From NCBI GenBank assembly GCA_023091665.1, contig JALJCQ010000018.1, positions 372,001-436,000 of the forward strand: 64,000 nucleotides of DNA. The letters are read 5' to 3'. Both the position numbers and the translations under genes were made by a program. A model generated the notes under the pieces. It was not told the origin of the DNA and made no database searches. It saw only the letters and a program-made list of their open reading frames with translations. The number at the start of each line of letters is the position of its first letter. Positions within the stretch are counted from its first letter, which is position 1. Of the stretch, positions 11,140-20,562 are shown piece after piece. The DNA comes from Pythium myriotylum. Its lineage: Eukaryota; Oomycota; Peronosporomycetes; Pythiales; Pythiaceae.

Positions 11140-11936
11140 CAATGAACGGCAGGCAGACGTTCATGTCGGCAATGCACTTATGCTACTAGCAGTGACTAAG
11201 CAGAAGCATGGGTATGCTACTGAACCCGATGCCCTTAAAACTGTCTTCGTCGCTGCAGACAAGAGCCTGCGTGCGACTTGAGGCAAATGCACGTGCATCC
11301 GCGGAACGGTCCGTTGGACATGACATTGCACAATACATACATACTCCTGTCCAGTCCATCCTTGTCTTTACTCAGGGACCAACAGTTTGGGCAGGTGGGT
11401 GCAAACTACTGTCTTTTGTTCCCCTGGACACACCCACCAACGTTGTATGCTCCTCAGGACAAGTAATCCCTGGGCAGTCTCGTTGTGTCTCACTCATAGG
11501 AAGCCACCAAGTCTGCGCGAGCTCGTCTGTGGGACCTTCATCAATTGATTTGTTGTGCCCCTCACGAATACAAGGGCACCATCGTAGCCAAACTCCTCGG
11601 ACTGGATGGAAGAGAGCTGTTTACTCCTCAACATATATAGGGTTTGGCGGGAACACGCTTCTTGCAGGGGTGATAAACACACAAATCTCCCAGAATGTGG
11701 CGAGTCAGTGGACTCGATTTGGCAAAATTATCAGACATTCAGCGCATCTTAACTACCCCCCTTGCTATTCGGACTCGAGGTTCTCATGGGAAGTTTGGTC
11801 TACTTTTAGTGTGACACAAACCGAGAGGTTCGAGAGCCCCCTCTGTACCACGAGTTTTGGCCTTACTCCCCTCACATTTGGTCTTGCTCCACCACAATTG
11901 ATTTGAACCTTGCGCTCGAAAACACCAGAAACCACG

Positions 11937-14051
11937 ATGCTTTCACCTCAAGAGCTCAGCCTTCTCGCTCTTGGAGTCTGCGAACACTCTCCCTTCGTAG
12001 TGACGGAAGTGTTCCTTGTGTCAGCAGACTCGCACGAAAGCGCTGTAGACATTTGTGAACTAAACAACTCGGCTCAGTCTGTCGGTGTCGACTGGGCCAA
12101 CGGTAACAACGGCGACCGAGTGCTCGAGATGTGCATCCGACGGGAGCGTCTTGACAAAATCCTGTCATCACCCTCGTCGGGCCAAGTTGTTCAGCGAATC
12201 ACGGTCCGGTCGAGCGGGTGTCTTTCGTCAGAGACGATACTCCATGCACCAAGTGACGACGTTTACGTGTGTGTGCGACGCGTGCCGACTTCGATAGAGA
12301 TCGCAACGAGTGGCAACTACGTGAGCGATGTCTGGGTGTCCAAGAACCGCCACCACAACAGCGATGTGCCTGGCTGGACGCGACTCGCGACGAGTGTCCA
12401 GGAGCCAGCAGACTCCTTTTTTCGCCGCGCGTGGCAATGGTTCTGGAAGCCTGCGTACGATGGAGCCTTTATCACGTACCAGCGCCCGCTGCTGCCAATC
12501 CGGGAAGTTGCGATCGTTATGGTAGCGAAAGAACACTCCACAGCAGACGCCTGCATGGAAGCGCGAGGGGTAGCATGGGAAGTCGCAGGAAACGAAGGAT
12601 TGGAAGTGCAATCGGACAAATACCAGAAAGCAATGCTGTGCATGAGACGGGAAGCTGTGAGTTCTAGCGAGCTGGATGACATCGTTCTGACAGACATCAC
12701 AATTGTTGACAAGCAACCGTGCGGAATCGAGGGCTCTACACGTCTTGCACTGCCTTCGTCGGATCGGTCGATCTGCCTGACCTGGAGTGCCTATCCAGAT
12801 AGGAGGACATTCCTCGTCGACTTGCGTCTTGAGAAGCCTTCTCGAGATTTGCTGCTCGGTGATTTCGAGCGCGCGAGCCAGCTGTCCGCGGATGGAGCAA
12901 AGAAAGTATACTTGTACAAACAGTCGTCGTGGTCGAGTTTGGAACTCGTGCAGGAAGATCCGGAGGAGAACGGGCTAACATCGAAACCTCCACTGGTCGC
13001 AAAGGCGGCTACCAACGACACAACGAACAGCACTAACACTTCCGCACCAGTACTCACTTTCAAGATTCTACAGATTGCTGACCTCCATTATTCAGGTGAC
13101 CCAACAACAAGTTGCGACGATGCACCGAATGGCGTCAAGGACTGCAACGAGGCTCTCATGACCGAATTCGTCAACGAACTGCTCGACGTCGAGAAACCAG
13201 ACTTTGTCGTGTTCTCGGGAGACAACGTGCAAGTATTCAAGAAGAGTCTACGTCAAAAAGCCATCGACGCCGTCACCGTCGGTGTTGAAGCCAGAGGCAT
13301 CCCGTTCGCCGTCATCTTCGGCAACCACGATGACGAGAAGAACTTCCCACGACGAGACCAAATGCGGATGTACGTGAAGAAGCCACTGGCGTACGCTCGC
13401 AGTGGTCCGAAGAACATCGATGGCGTTGGTAACTACGAGCTGAGTGTGCAGGCGCCGGTCGACGGACCGTGGGGATCAGCTGGGCGAACTGTGTTCCGCA
13501 TGTACTTTGTTGACTCGCACGCGTACCCCGACAAACGCCATGGTGTGCGAGATTATGTGTCCAAGTACGACTGGATCAAGCCTAGTCAGGTGGCATACTA
13601 CCGTCAACTATCGCAGAACCACTCGGCAAATAATGACTCGGTGCCGGCGATCATGTTCTTCCACATTCCTCTACCTGAGTACGCCATGGAAACCAAATAC
13701 CTCCGATCGAAGGGAGATCGCAAGGACGAAGTGCTGTCTTCACAGGTCAACACAAACTTATTCTCGTCGCTCGTGGAGTTGGGTGAAGTGAAGGCGACGT
13801 TCTGCGGTCACGACCACCTCAACGACTTCTGCTTCAAGCGGGACGGCGTGCAGCTCTGTTACGGCGGAGGCATCGGCATGGGCACAGCGTATGGCGACAG
13901 TGATATCCCACGACGCGCGAGAGTGATCGAGTGGAGTGTGGACGGTGAGAATCATCGCACGATTCGCAGTTGGCGGAGGTTGTATGGCGAGGTGGAGAAG
14001 AAGCTACTGGAAGAGGTGTTGTATGAGGACAGAGGTGAACAAGCTCGTTGA
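11937..14051 (+). CDS. Calcineurin-like metallophosphoesterase (PAP28/29-DCR2-like), copy 2
   Basis: 704 residues from the first in-frame ATG at 11937; the frame upstream back to 11910 has no ATG. The catalytic half has the complete motif set ADLHYSGD, SGDNVQ, FGNHDDE, FFHIPL and CGHDHLND. The N-terminal half follows copy 1 (SADSHESAVDICE, DRVLEMCIRR) with diverged sequence. Unlike copies 1 and 3, the N-terminus (MLSPQELSLLALGVCEHSPF) is short, has no basic residue before its hydrophobic stretch and is a weak signal peptide, so secretion is doubtful or an upstream exon is missing. It is in tandem with copy 3, 1.36 kb downstream. From 13098 to 14002 the DNA is almost identical to 16654-17558 in copy 3. 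The last residues (EDRGEQAR) are unique to this copy. Confidence 0.9.
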   Translation: MLSPQELSLLALGVCEHSPFVVTEVFLVSADSHESAVDICELNNSAQSVGVDWANGNNGDRVLEMCIRRERLDKILSSPSSGQVVQRITVRSSGCLSSETILHAPSDDVYVCVRRVPTSIEIATSGNYVSDVWVSKNRHHNSDVPGWTRLATSVQEPADSFFRRAWQWFWKPAYDGAFITYQRPLLPIREVAIVMVAKEHSTADACMEARGVAWEVAGNEGLEVQSDKYQKAMLCMRREAVSSSELDDIVLTDITIVDKQPCGIEGSTRLALPSSDRSICLTWSAYPDRRTFLVDLRLEKPSRDLLLGDFERASQLSADGAKKVYLYKQSSWSSLELVQEDPEENGLTSKPPLVAKAATNDTTNSTNTSAPVLTFKILQIADLHYSGDPTTSCDDAPNGVKDCNEALMTEFVNELLDVEKPDFVVFSGDNVQVFKKSLRQKAIDAVTVGVEARGIPFAVIFGNHDDEKNFPRRDQMRMYVKKPLAYARSGPKNIDGVGNYELSVQAPVDGPWGSAGRTVFRMYFVDSHAYPDKRHGVRDYVSKYDWIKPSQVAYYRQLSQNHSANNDSVPAIMFFHIPLPEYAMETKYLRSKGDRKDEVLSSQVNTNLFSSLVELGEVKATFCGHDHLNDFCFKRDGVQLCYGGGIGMGTAYGDSDIPRRARVIEWSVDGENHRTIRSWRRLYGEVEKKLLEEVLYEDRGEQAR

Positions 14052-15414
14052 GCATCACTCGTGTACCTCTCATATTCCATGCATGTTGATCTAAAACAGT
14101 TTACCAGCAACCATGAGCTGGGAAGCACGACTTTTAAAACGCATGTAGAAGAAAATGATAGATCATATTTGGAGTATGCTTTTGCGGTGCATACGTAGCG
14201 ATAGCACCACTACACCAGCCACTCTCTGTGAGTGGGTGCGATCGAGCGAGTCGAGCATTGGGTGCACGGTGTTGCTAGTATAGTTTCATCGAGTGTTACA
14301 AGACCCCCAGGTAACAGAAATGAAGAAGCTGAATTGCATTGTTGTCATGTCGATTATGAGCGAAGAGCTTGCTGCGGCATCGACAAACAATGCTCTGGAT
14401 TTTCATCATCTTCTCGTCCAGCCGTTTACGGCAGAGTTGTTAGAGAAAGACGAGGTGGAACAGCTATAACTGAAGCCTTTAGTCTACCTTCATTACCCAC
14501 ACTGAGCGGCTTTCACGCAACTCAGGCTCGACCGTGCTGGGATTGCCTACTCTGATTCTTGCTCCAGAGCTGCATCGAAACACAGCCTGGAATCTGTTGT
14601 TGCCTTTGTCGGTCTTTTCATGATGTGTTCTATTGATCGAGGCATACGGACGTCTTCTTTCATGATCGATCGCCCCGTGATAAGATGGCAGATTGACTGC
14701 ATATTATGCAGTCAATTTGAATGGGCTTCCGCCGTAACCCGCATGGGACATCCATTGTAATGAACACATGTTCATTTGAAACGGCTAACTTTCTCTGGCA
14801 GTGCATAATCAAACCTGAAGTAAACACACAAGGGGGAACTTGGACGGGGGAACCACTTTGCACTGCATTCACTATTATAGCTTCATGATGAACGCATTTT
14901 GTGCCTGATATACATCTGGCGTCGCCCATCGGACTCTTGTTGACTGTCTCCTTCAAGATCTGCGGTGAAGGAGTCGAGTGATTAGTATCCGCAGTTCCTG
15001 GGATCAAATCTGAGCATTTGTTCTATCTCATATACAAACTATAATCGTGTTATTCTTTTAAAGAGTTAAAATCAAGACGATTAGACAATATGGTTGTATA
15101 CATTTAGAAACGTATTCGATTACGAAGGTAGAGTCTTATCTGTGCAACATCCTTGATGCTTCAACCCAGCTCGTGTTCAGGAACTCAGTGTGTCCGTCTC
15201 TCCGTCAACCGACCACCAAGAAAAATGGCCGTGAGACGAATTGGGGAATGGATGCGACAACCCATGGTCTCTTGGAGAGTCGAACGCCTCTTGGAAAGCC
15301 AGATGAGCACCTTGACGGCTTATCGAGACCCAATCTTCTTGGGTAATCCTTCGAACAATAGGATGTCTCAAGCGCTCAATTCTCTCACATCCTGTCCCGC
15401 CGAGCAAAGCTCAA
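14052..15414. other. Intergenic between phosphoesterase copies 2 and 3
   Basis: About 1.36 kb of mostly AT-rich DNA with no convincing gene. It includes the presumed promoter of copy 3 and a short palindrome at 14692-14716. Confidence 0.55.
14692..14716. repeat. 25-bp palindrome (12-bp arms, 1-nt spacer)
   Basis: ATTGACTGCATA at 14692-14703 is followed by a single T and its exact reverse complement at 14705-14716. It shares the 1-nt-spacer form of the larger palindrome at 11083-11139 but not its sequence. Confidence 0.9.
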
Positions 15415-17604
15415 ATGAGCATGGTCTCGTTTCGATCGTATGCGTTGCTCTCGTGCTTGCTCTCGGTCTCGTTCGGCGAGTCTCGATATGCAGTGACGGA
15501 CATGCAAACTGTCGCGGGGACATCTCACGAGTCCACGGTCGAATTGTGCGAAGAGAAACTCGCAGGCCAATCCGTCGGCGTTGACTGGGGAAATGGTAAC
15601 AATGATCGAGTCCTCGAGCTGTGCATCCATCGGAAGCGAATTGACACTCTCAATGTCACCTCACCATTTACATCTGTCGTCCAGCGAATTGGAATCCGAT
15701 CGAACGGCTGCCTCCCAACTGAGGAGCGCCTGCATCAGCCGAACGGCGATGTCGTCGTGTGTATCCGACGAATTCCGATTTCTCAGGAGATAATTACAAG
15801 CGGAAACTACCTCAGTGACGTTTGGGTGTCCAAAAATCGACACCACACTAGCGACTTGCCCGGGTGGAGCCATCTCACCAAGAGCGTGGAAGAGTCACCG
15901 TACTCCGTCTTCCGCCGCGCTTGGCAGTGGCTCTGGAAAAAGTCATTCGAAGGTGCGTTCATCACATTCCAGCGCCCGTTGCTGCCAATTCGAGAGGTAA
16001 AGTTGGTGACCACCAGCATCAGCAACGACACAGCAGAGGCTTGTATCGGTATGCTTGGCGCAGCATGGGAAGTCGCTGGGAACGCCGCATTGGAAGTGAT
16101 CTCAGACAGCGACCAGAAGGCTGTCTTGTGCATGAGAAGACAGGCCGTTCAGTCAAGCGACACGAACCCCAAAATGCTCACAGATATCACCATCGTCGAG
16201 AGCCAACCCTGCGATACTGACTCAACGCGGTTAGCGTTGCCCTCGTCCAATCGATCGATCTGCTTGGTGTGGAGTGCTCAGCCGTCCAATGGAACGTTCC
16301 TCGTTGACTTGCGGCTCGAACAGGCTTCAAAGGATTTCGACCTCGGCCAGTTCGAACGTGTGAGCCAGCTAAATCTCAATGACGGCGGATCCAACACGAT
16401 CCATCTCTACAAGCAATCTTCGTGGTCGAGTCTGGACCTTGCGCAGGAAGATGAGGACGAGAACGGGCTCCTGAACAAGCCACCTCTCCTAGCAAGAATC
16501 GTCACAAATGCATCAGAGGCGATCACTAGCGCGACTGCTTCTGGCTTGGGCTTCAACACTCTGCAACTTCCGCTAAGCGACCTAAACGAAACCTCGTCGC
16601 AGTCAAGATTGAGCTTCAAGGTGCTGCAGTTGGCCGATCTCCACTACTCTGGCGACCCAACAACAAGTTGCGACGATGCACCAAATGGCGTCAAGGACTG
16701 CAACGAGGCTCTCATGACCGAATTCGTCAACGAACTGCTCGACGTCGAGAAACCAGACTTTGTCGTGTTCTCGGGAGACAACGTGCAAGTATTCAAGAAG
16801 AGTCTACGTCAAAAAGCCATCGACGCCGTCACCGTCGGTGTTGAAGCCAGAGGCATCCCGTTCGCCGTCATCTTCGGCAACCACGACGACGAGAAGAACT
16901 TCCCACGACGAGACCAAATGCGGATGTACGTGAAGAAGCCACTGGCGTACGCTCGCAGTGGTCCGAAGAACATCGATGGCGTTGGTAACTACGAGCTGAG
17001 TGTGCAGGCGCCGGTCGACGGACCGTGGGGATCAGCTGGGCGAACTGTGTTCCGCATGTACTTTGTTGACTCGCACGCGTACCCCGACAAACGCCATGGT
17101 GTGCGAGATTATGTGTCCAAGTACGACTGGATCAAGCCTAGTCAGGTGGCATACTACCGTCAACTATCGCAGAACCACTCGGCAAATAATGACTCGGTGC
17201 CGGCGATCATGTTCTTCCACATTCCTCTACCTGAGTACGCCATGGAAACCAAATACCTCCGATCGAAGGGAGATCGCAAGGACGAAGTGCTGTCTTCACA
17301 GGTCAACACAAACTTATTCTCGTCGCTCGTGGAGTTGGGTGAAGTGAAGGCGACGTTCTGCGGTCACGACCACCTCAACGACTTCTGCTTCAAGCGGGAC
17401 GGCGTGCAGCTCTGTTACGGCGGAGGCATCGGCATGGGCACAGCGTATGGCGACAGTGATATCCCACGACGCGCGAGAGTGATCGAGTGGAGTGTGGACG
17501 GTGAGAATCATCGCACGATTCGCAGTTGGCGGAGGTTGTATGGCGAGGTGGAGAAGAAACAGCTTGAAGAAGTGCTGTATGAGGGGAGACACCCGTCCGA
17601 GTAG
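15415..17604 (+). CDS. Secreted calcineurin-like metallophosphoesterase (PAP28/29-DCR2-like), copy 3
   Basis: 729 residues. The first two in-frame ATGs are two codons apart (MSMVSFRSYALL); either gives a signal peptide ending near SFGES. Metal-ligand motifs lie at about residues 406 (ADLHYSGD), 453 (SGDNVQ), 488 (FGNHDDE), 600 (FFHIPL) and 649 (CGHDHLND), as expected for a purple-acid-phosphatase/Dcr2-like two-metal phosphoesterase. The N-terminal 400 residues contain repeated units of about 100 residues centred on a C-x-R strand, and are clearly diverged from copies 1 and 2. A linker near residues 365-400 (SEAITSATASGLGFNTLQLP) is unique. From 16654 to 17558 the gene is nearly identical to copy 2, then diverges abruptly near the stop. 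Confidence 0.92.
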   Translation: MSMVSFRSYALLSCLLSVSFGESRYAVTDMQTVAGTSHESTVELCEEKLAGQSVGVDWGNGNNDRVLELCIHRKRIDTLNVTSPFTSVVQRIGIRSNGCLPTEERLHQPNGDVVVCIRRIPISQEIITSGNYLSDVWVSKNRHHTSDLPGWSHLTKSVEESPYSVFRRAWQWLWKKSFEGAFITFQRPLLPIREVKLVTTSISNDTAEACIGMLGAAWEVAGNAALEVISDSDQKAVLCMRRQAVQSSDTNPKMLTDITIVESQPCDTDSTRLALPSSNRSICLVWSAQPSNGTFLVDLRLEQASKDFDLGQFERVSQLNLNDGGSNTIHLYKQSSWSSLDLAQEDEDENGLLNKPPLLARIVTNASEAITSATASGLGFNTLQLPLSDLNETSSQSRLSFKVLQLADLHYSGDPTTSCDDAPNGVKDCNEALMTEFVNELLDVEKPDFVVFSGDNVQVFKKSLRQKAIDAVTVGVEARGIPFAVIFGNHDDEKNFPRRDQMRMYVKKPLAYARSGPKNIDGVGNYELSVQAPVDGPWGSAGRTVFRMYFVDSHAYPDKRHGVRDYVSKYDWIKPSQVAYYRQLSQNHSANNDSVPAIMFFHIPLPEYAMETKYLRSKGDRKDEVLSSQVNTNLFSSLVELGEVKATFCGHDHLNDFCFKRDGVQLCYGGGIGMGTAYGDSDIPRRARVIEWSVDGENHRTIRSWRRLYGEVEKKQLEEVLYEGRHPSE

Positions 17605-18119
17605 GATTATAATATGAACTCGATAATTATTCTTCATAGTGCTGCAGATTGTTGTTTGCTGAGGAGTAGTCCCCTCCTGTGAGTTGCGTAAGTGCGTTCT
17701 GTGAGTGCCATCATGATCACTGTGGACGTAGGACGACCCAGGACCCGCGACGATGGGAAAGGAACTTCGACGCAGAACTGATATACGAGATCTCACAAGT
17801 CCAATTCCATCACCGCCACCTCATCTGGCAGGATCCCATTGTCTAAACCGAGCAAGCTCAAAAGAGTCAAGGAAGATATGCGATGGAGCCATCCCATCCA
17901 GCTGATGTTGCTCTCACATCTGCTCTTAGTGAGACTGACCAGCCTCTGCCTGGATTTGATCCAGCAGCTACGGGAATCGAGGATGCGACAGCCTACATGA
18001 AGCGAGGAAAAGTTCCCACTCGCAACTCAATCGCCAGTTCTGATAAATCCATCTGCATTGCGTTTGCGTGTATTCGATGCGAGCTGGTAGTTTACGATTG
18101 TAGATGTGCCAGCACGTCA
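17605..18119. other. Intergenic between convergent genes
   Basis: About 515 bp separating the 3' ends of phosphoesterase copy 3 and the methyltransferase gene. A plus-strand frame entering from here runs antisense through the methyltransferase and is judged a shadow. Nothing else is seen. Confidence 0.6.
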
Positions 18120-18812
18120 TCACTCGGGCTTGACACCTTTCTGGCACACGTAGATGTAATGGACGGCGTTGGCGTCCGACTCGGAGACCTGCACGGCGCT
18201 AACCGTGGGCTTGGGCACCGTGTGCATGGTCACTTTCCAGTTGAGCTCTTTGTTCTCGAGGTAGCTCAGTCGGTTGTCGGGCACGCCGTACGAGATGACA
18301 AGGTAGACGCCGTTGGGCTTGAGCACGCGAAAGATCTCCTGGCACATCTTGGCGACATTCGCAGTCGAGCCTTCGCCGCAGAGGATCGAGTCCATCGTGC
18401 CCTTGTCCACGACGGCGTCGTACGTCTCGTCGGCGAACTCGAGCGAGCAGACGTTCATCTTCTGCCACTGGAGCTGCTCCGCGCGGTCCTCGTACTTGGA
18501 CTGCATCTGCTTGATCACGATCTCCGAGATGTCCACGTTCATGATCTTCTGGTACCCGTCGTTGACCATCTCCTCCGAGAGCCGCGAGTTGCCGGCGCCC
18601 GCCATGAGAATCGCGTCCGTCTTCTTGACATACTGATTCAGGTACTCTTTGACGCCGCCGTACCGCTGGTACCAGTCGAACTGTTCCGAGTCCCTACGCC
18701 GCGAGCGACCCACCAATCGACGCGTCAGATCGCGCGGAACAACATGCGCGTGCGCTCATACTCACTTGGTGTAGCGCTCGTCCCAGTAGGAGGCCTTGCC
18801 GTACTGCGCCAT
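18120..18812 (-). CDS. SAM-dependent methyltransferase, METTL13-N/EEF1AKMT4-like (two exons)
   Basis: Spliced from 18812-18766 and 18693-18120, giving 206 residues beginning MAQYGKASYWDERYTKDSEQ. The 72-nt intron starts GTGAGT and ends GTAG, phase 2; splicing restores the D-E-R-Y-x-x-D-x-E-x-F-D-W-Y start typical of this family. A Rossmann-fold methyltransferase follows: LMAGAGNSRLSEEM (SAM-binding Gly-rich loop), NVDISEIVIKQM (acidic residue for the ribose), then VVDKGTMDSIL and VLKPNGVYLVISYG. Characterised relatives methylate lysines of elongation factor eEF1A; this substrate is inferred. It is divergent from the CinA/nucleotidyltransferase gene across a 376-bp gap, so the two may share a promoter region. 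Confidence 0.88.
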
Positions 18813-19188
18813 GGTCCGTTGCCCTTGGTGGGTTCTCGAAGTGTGCCCTCGACCGGTCGGGCGCCAAACGGACTCCCGCAGAGACCATCACTCTGGTTGC
18901 CTTTCCGGATAACGGACGGTGCAACGGATAAAACCTACGAATCGAGGTGGATCTGCAGACACCAAAATCCAACTTTACTATCGGCCAAGCACCAAACATA
19001 CATCAAACATCCGCGGAGAGTGGAGAAATATCTCTATTTGGTATGTGGCCAATAGCGTTGGGCTTTCTCGAAGCTTGGAGAATCGGTTTCCTCTGTTTTG
19101 AAGAGTATACTTGCGTATACTAACCCTCTTTTTTATCCGGACATTCCTCCCCCCTCAACACACATGGTTGAGGCAGACCGGAGGATAC
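18813..19188. promoter_or_regulatory. Shared divergent promoter region
   Basis: A 376-bp gap between the start codons of the methyltransferase (minus) and the CinA/nucleotidyltransferase fusion (plus). No specific promoter element is claimed; the placement alone implies control of both genes. Confidence 0.5.
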
Positions 19189-20562
19189 ATGACCTCGACC
19201 ACGAAGATGGCCGTGGCGTCGCTCGTCGACCGCGTGCTCACGGCGCTCTATGCGCGTCCCCAGCCTCTTAAAGTAGTACTCTCGGCCACGGGCGGCGGCG
19301 CTGCGGCCGCGCCGCTGCTCTTCCGCGCCGGCAGCTCCTCCACGATGCTCCAGTTCGGCGTGCCGTACGCGCGCGCGAGTCTTCTCGAGTTCGTAGCGCC
19401 GTCGCTGTCGGGCGCGGCGCCCAAATTCGTGTCGAGAGAGATGGCCGAGGCTATGGCCACGTCGGCGTGGCGCCAGGCGCAGAAGATTCTCTGGGAGCAA
19501 GAGAAAGAAGAGAACGAGGCCGTCGCGACGTCGGTGGACGCGACGCTGCGGCGCTTCCGACAAGCCGTCGGCGTCGGCTGCACAGCGTCGCTCGCGTCCA
19601 ATTACGAGCGGAGAGGCGTGAACCAAGCGTTCATCTCGGTTTGCCGCGAGGCGCGACAGTGTGAGACGTTTCATCTGCTTCTCGACAAGTCGCTGCAGCG
19701 GTCACGGGAGGAAGAAGATCGCGTCGTGAGCCAGTTTATCGTGTATCTTTTAGCGAGGACGGCGGACGTTGACCCAGAAGGATGTAGGCAGTTACTGGAA
19801 GCGCTGAAGCACGAACTGTATGGACCTGACGATAAATTCGAGCAGATTCAGCCAAAGATCAACAGCGACGATGCACACGATGCGCTTGCAGCACTGAGTG
19901 AGGACTCGCTGGCGAGCGTCGCATTCCTTCCCTCGGCAGGCTCTCTACCAACCGTTGTTCGAGACCTGCCCTTTCGGGGACTTGTTCTTTCAGGCTCGTT
20001 CAACCCTCTTCACCAGGGTCATGTCGATCTTGCTCTCGCGGCTCAACGATCACTTAAGACAAAGTATGGACGGGAACTGCCGATCGCGTTTGAGATCGCC
20101 GTTGCCAATGCAGACAAGGGCAGCATCGCCACGAGCACGGTGCTGCAGCGTGTTCAGCAATTCGTCGGTGGCGAGTGCGATGCAAGATTCGGTCAGTGGC
20201 CTCTACTTGTCACGAATGCCACTTTGTTCAGCCACAAAGCCCAGGTGCAACGTGATTGCGTATTCGTCATCGGTGCAGATACAGCGGTTCGACTCGTGGA
20301 CAAGAAATATTACGATGGAGATGAACACAAGATGGTGTTTGCGCTGCGGCACATCCAGGACCAAGGGTGCTCGTTTGTAGTTGCCGGGCGGTTTGACGAG
20401 AAGATTGCTAAGCGCTTTATTAGCGCCGAGGAAGTGTGTCACAACCACATTCCAGCCGTACTCAAAGATATGTTTTTGGCTCTGCGAGAAGAGGACTTCC
20501 GCAACGATCTGTCGTCGACTCAGCTCAGGAGCGCAAACGCCAACGTTGTTGGATCCTCGTAA
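19189..20562 (+). CDS. CinA C-terminal-like domain fused to NMNAT-type nucleotidyltransferase domain
   Basis: 457 residues from the first in-frame ATG at 19189. Residues about 10-160 resemble the CinA C-terminal domain, which in bacteria is a nicotinamide mononucleotide deamidase: KVVLSATGGGAAAAPLLFRAG, then GVGCTASLAS near 129-137. Residues about 260-457 form a cytidylyltransferase-like Rossmann domain with the signature GSFNPLHQGH at 269-278 and a C-terminal LSSTQLRS, the second nucleotide-binding motif of nicotinamide-nucleotide adenylyltransferases. Both halves point to pyridine-nucleotide metabolism, but the exact reaction is inferred. An Asp/Glu-rich linker joins them. Confidence 0.85.
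   Translation: MTSTTKMAVASLVDRVLTALYARPQPLKVVLSATGGGAAAAPLLFRAGSSSTMLQFGVPYARASLLEFVAPSLSGAAPKFVSREMAEAMATSAWRQAQKILWEQEKEENEAVATSVDATLRRFRQAVGVGCTASLASNYERRGVNQAFISVCREARQCETFHLLLDKSLQRSREEEDRVVSQFIVYLLARTADVDPEGCRQLLEALKHELYGPDDKFEQIQPKINSDDAHDALAALSEDSLASVAFLPSAGSLPTVVRDLPFRGLVLSGSFNPLHQGHVDLALAAQRSLKTKYGRELPIAFEIAVANADKGSIATSTVLQRVQQFVGGECDARFGQWPLLVTNATLFSHKAQVQRDCVFVIGADTAVRLVDKKYYDGDEHKMVFALRHIQDQGCSFVVAGRFDEKIAKRFISAEEVCHNHIPAVLKDMFLALREEDFRNDLSSTQLRSANANVVGSS

Larger units (their letters stand above)
10238..11936. other. Intergenic: divergent promoters of the ferlin gene and phosphoesterase copy 2
   Basis: About 1.7 kb between divergently transcribed genes. The left part holds the hexamer repeat and the ferlin leader. 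A long perfect palindrome lies at 11083-11139. A plus-strand open frame at 11208-11906 resembles no known protein and was not called. Confidence 0.6.

Noticed and set aside
11208..11906. 232-codon plus-strand frame before phosphoesterase copy 2
   Set aside because: No recognisable motif and no signal peptide; considered as a possible Copia fragment on either strand, but no integrase, protease or polymerase motif could be read.
17883..19055. 390-codon plus-strand frame overlapping the methyltransferase gene
   Set aside because: It is antisense to the spliced methyltransferase and resembles no protein.
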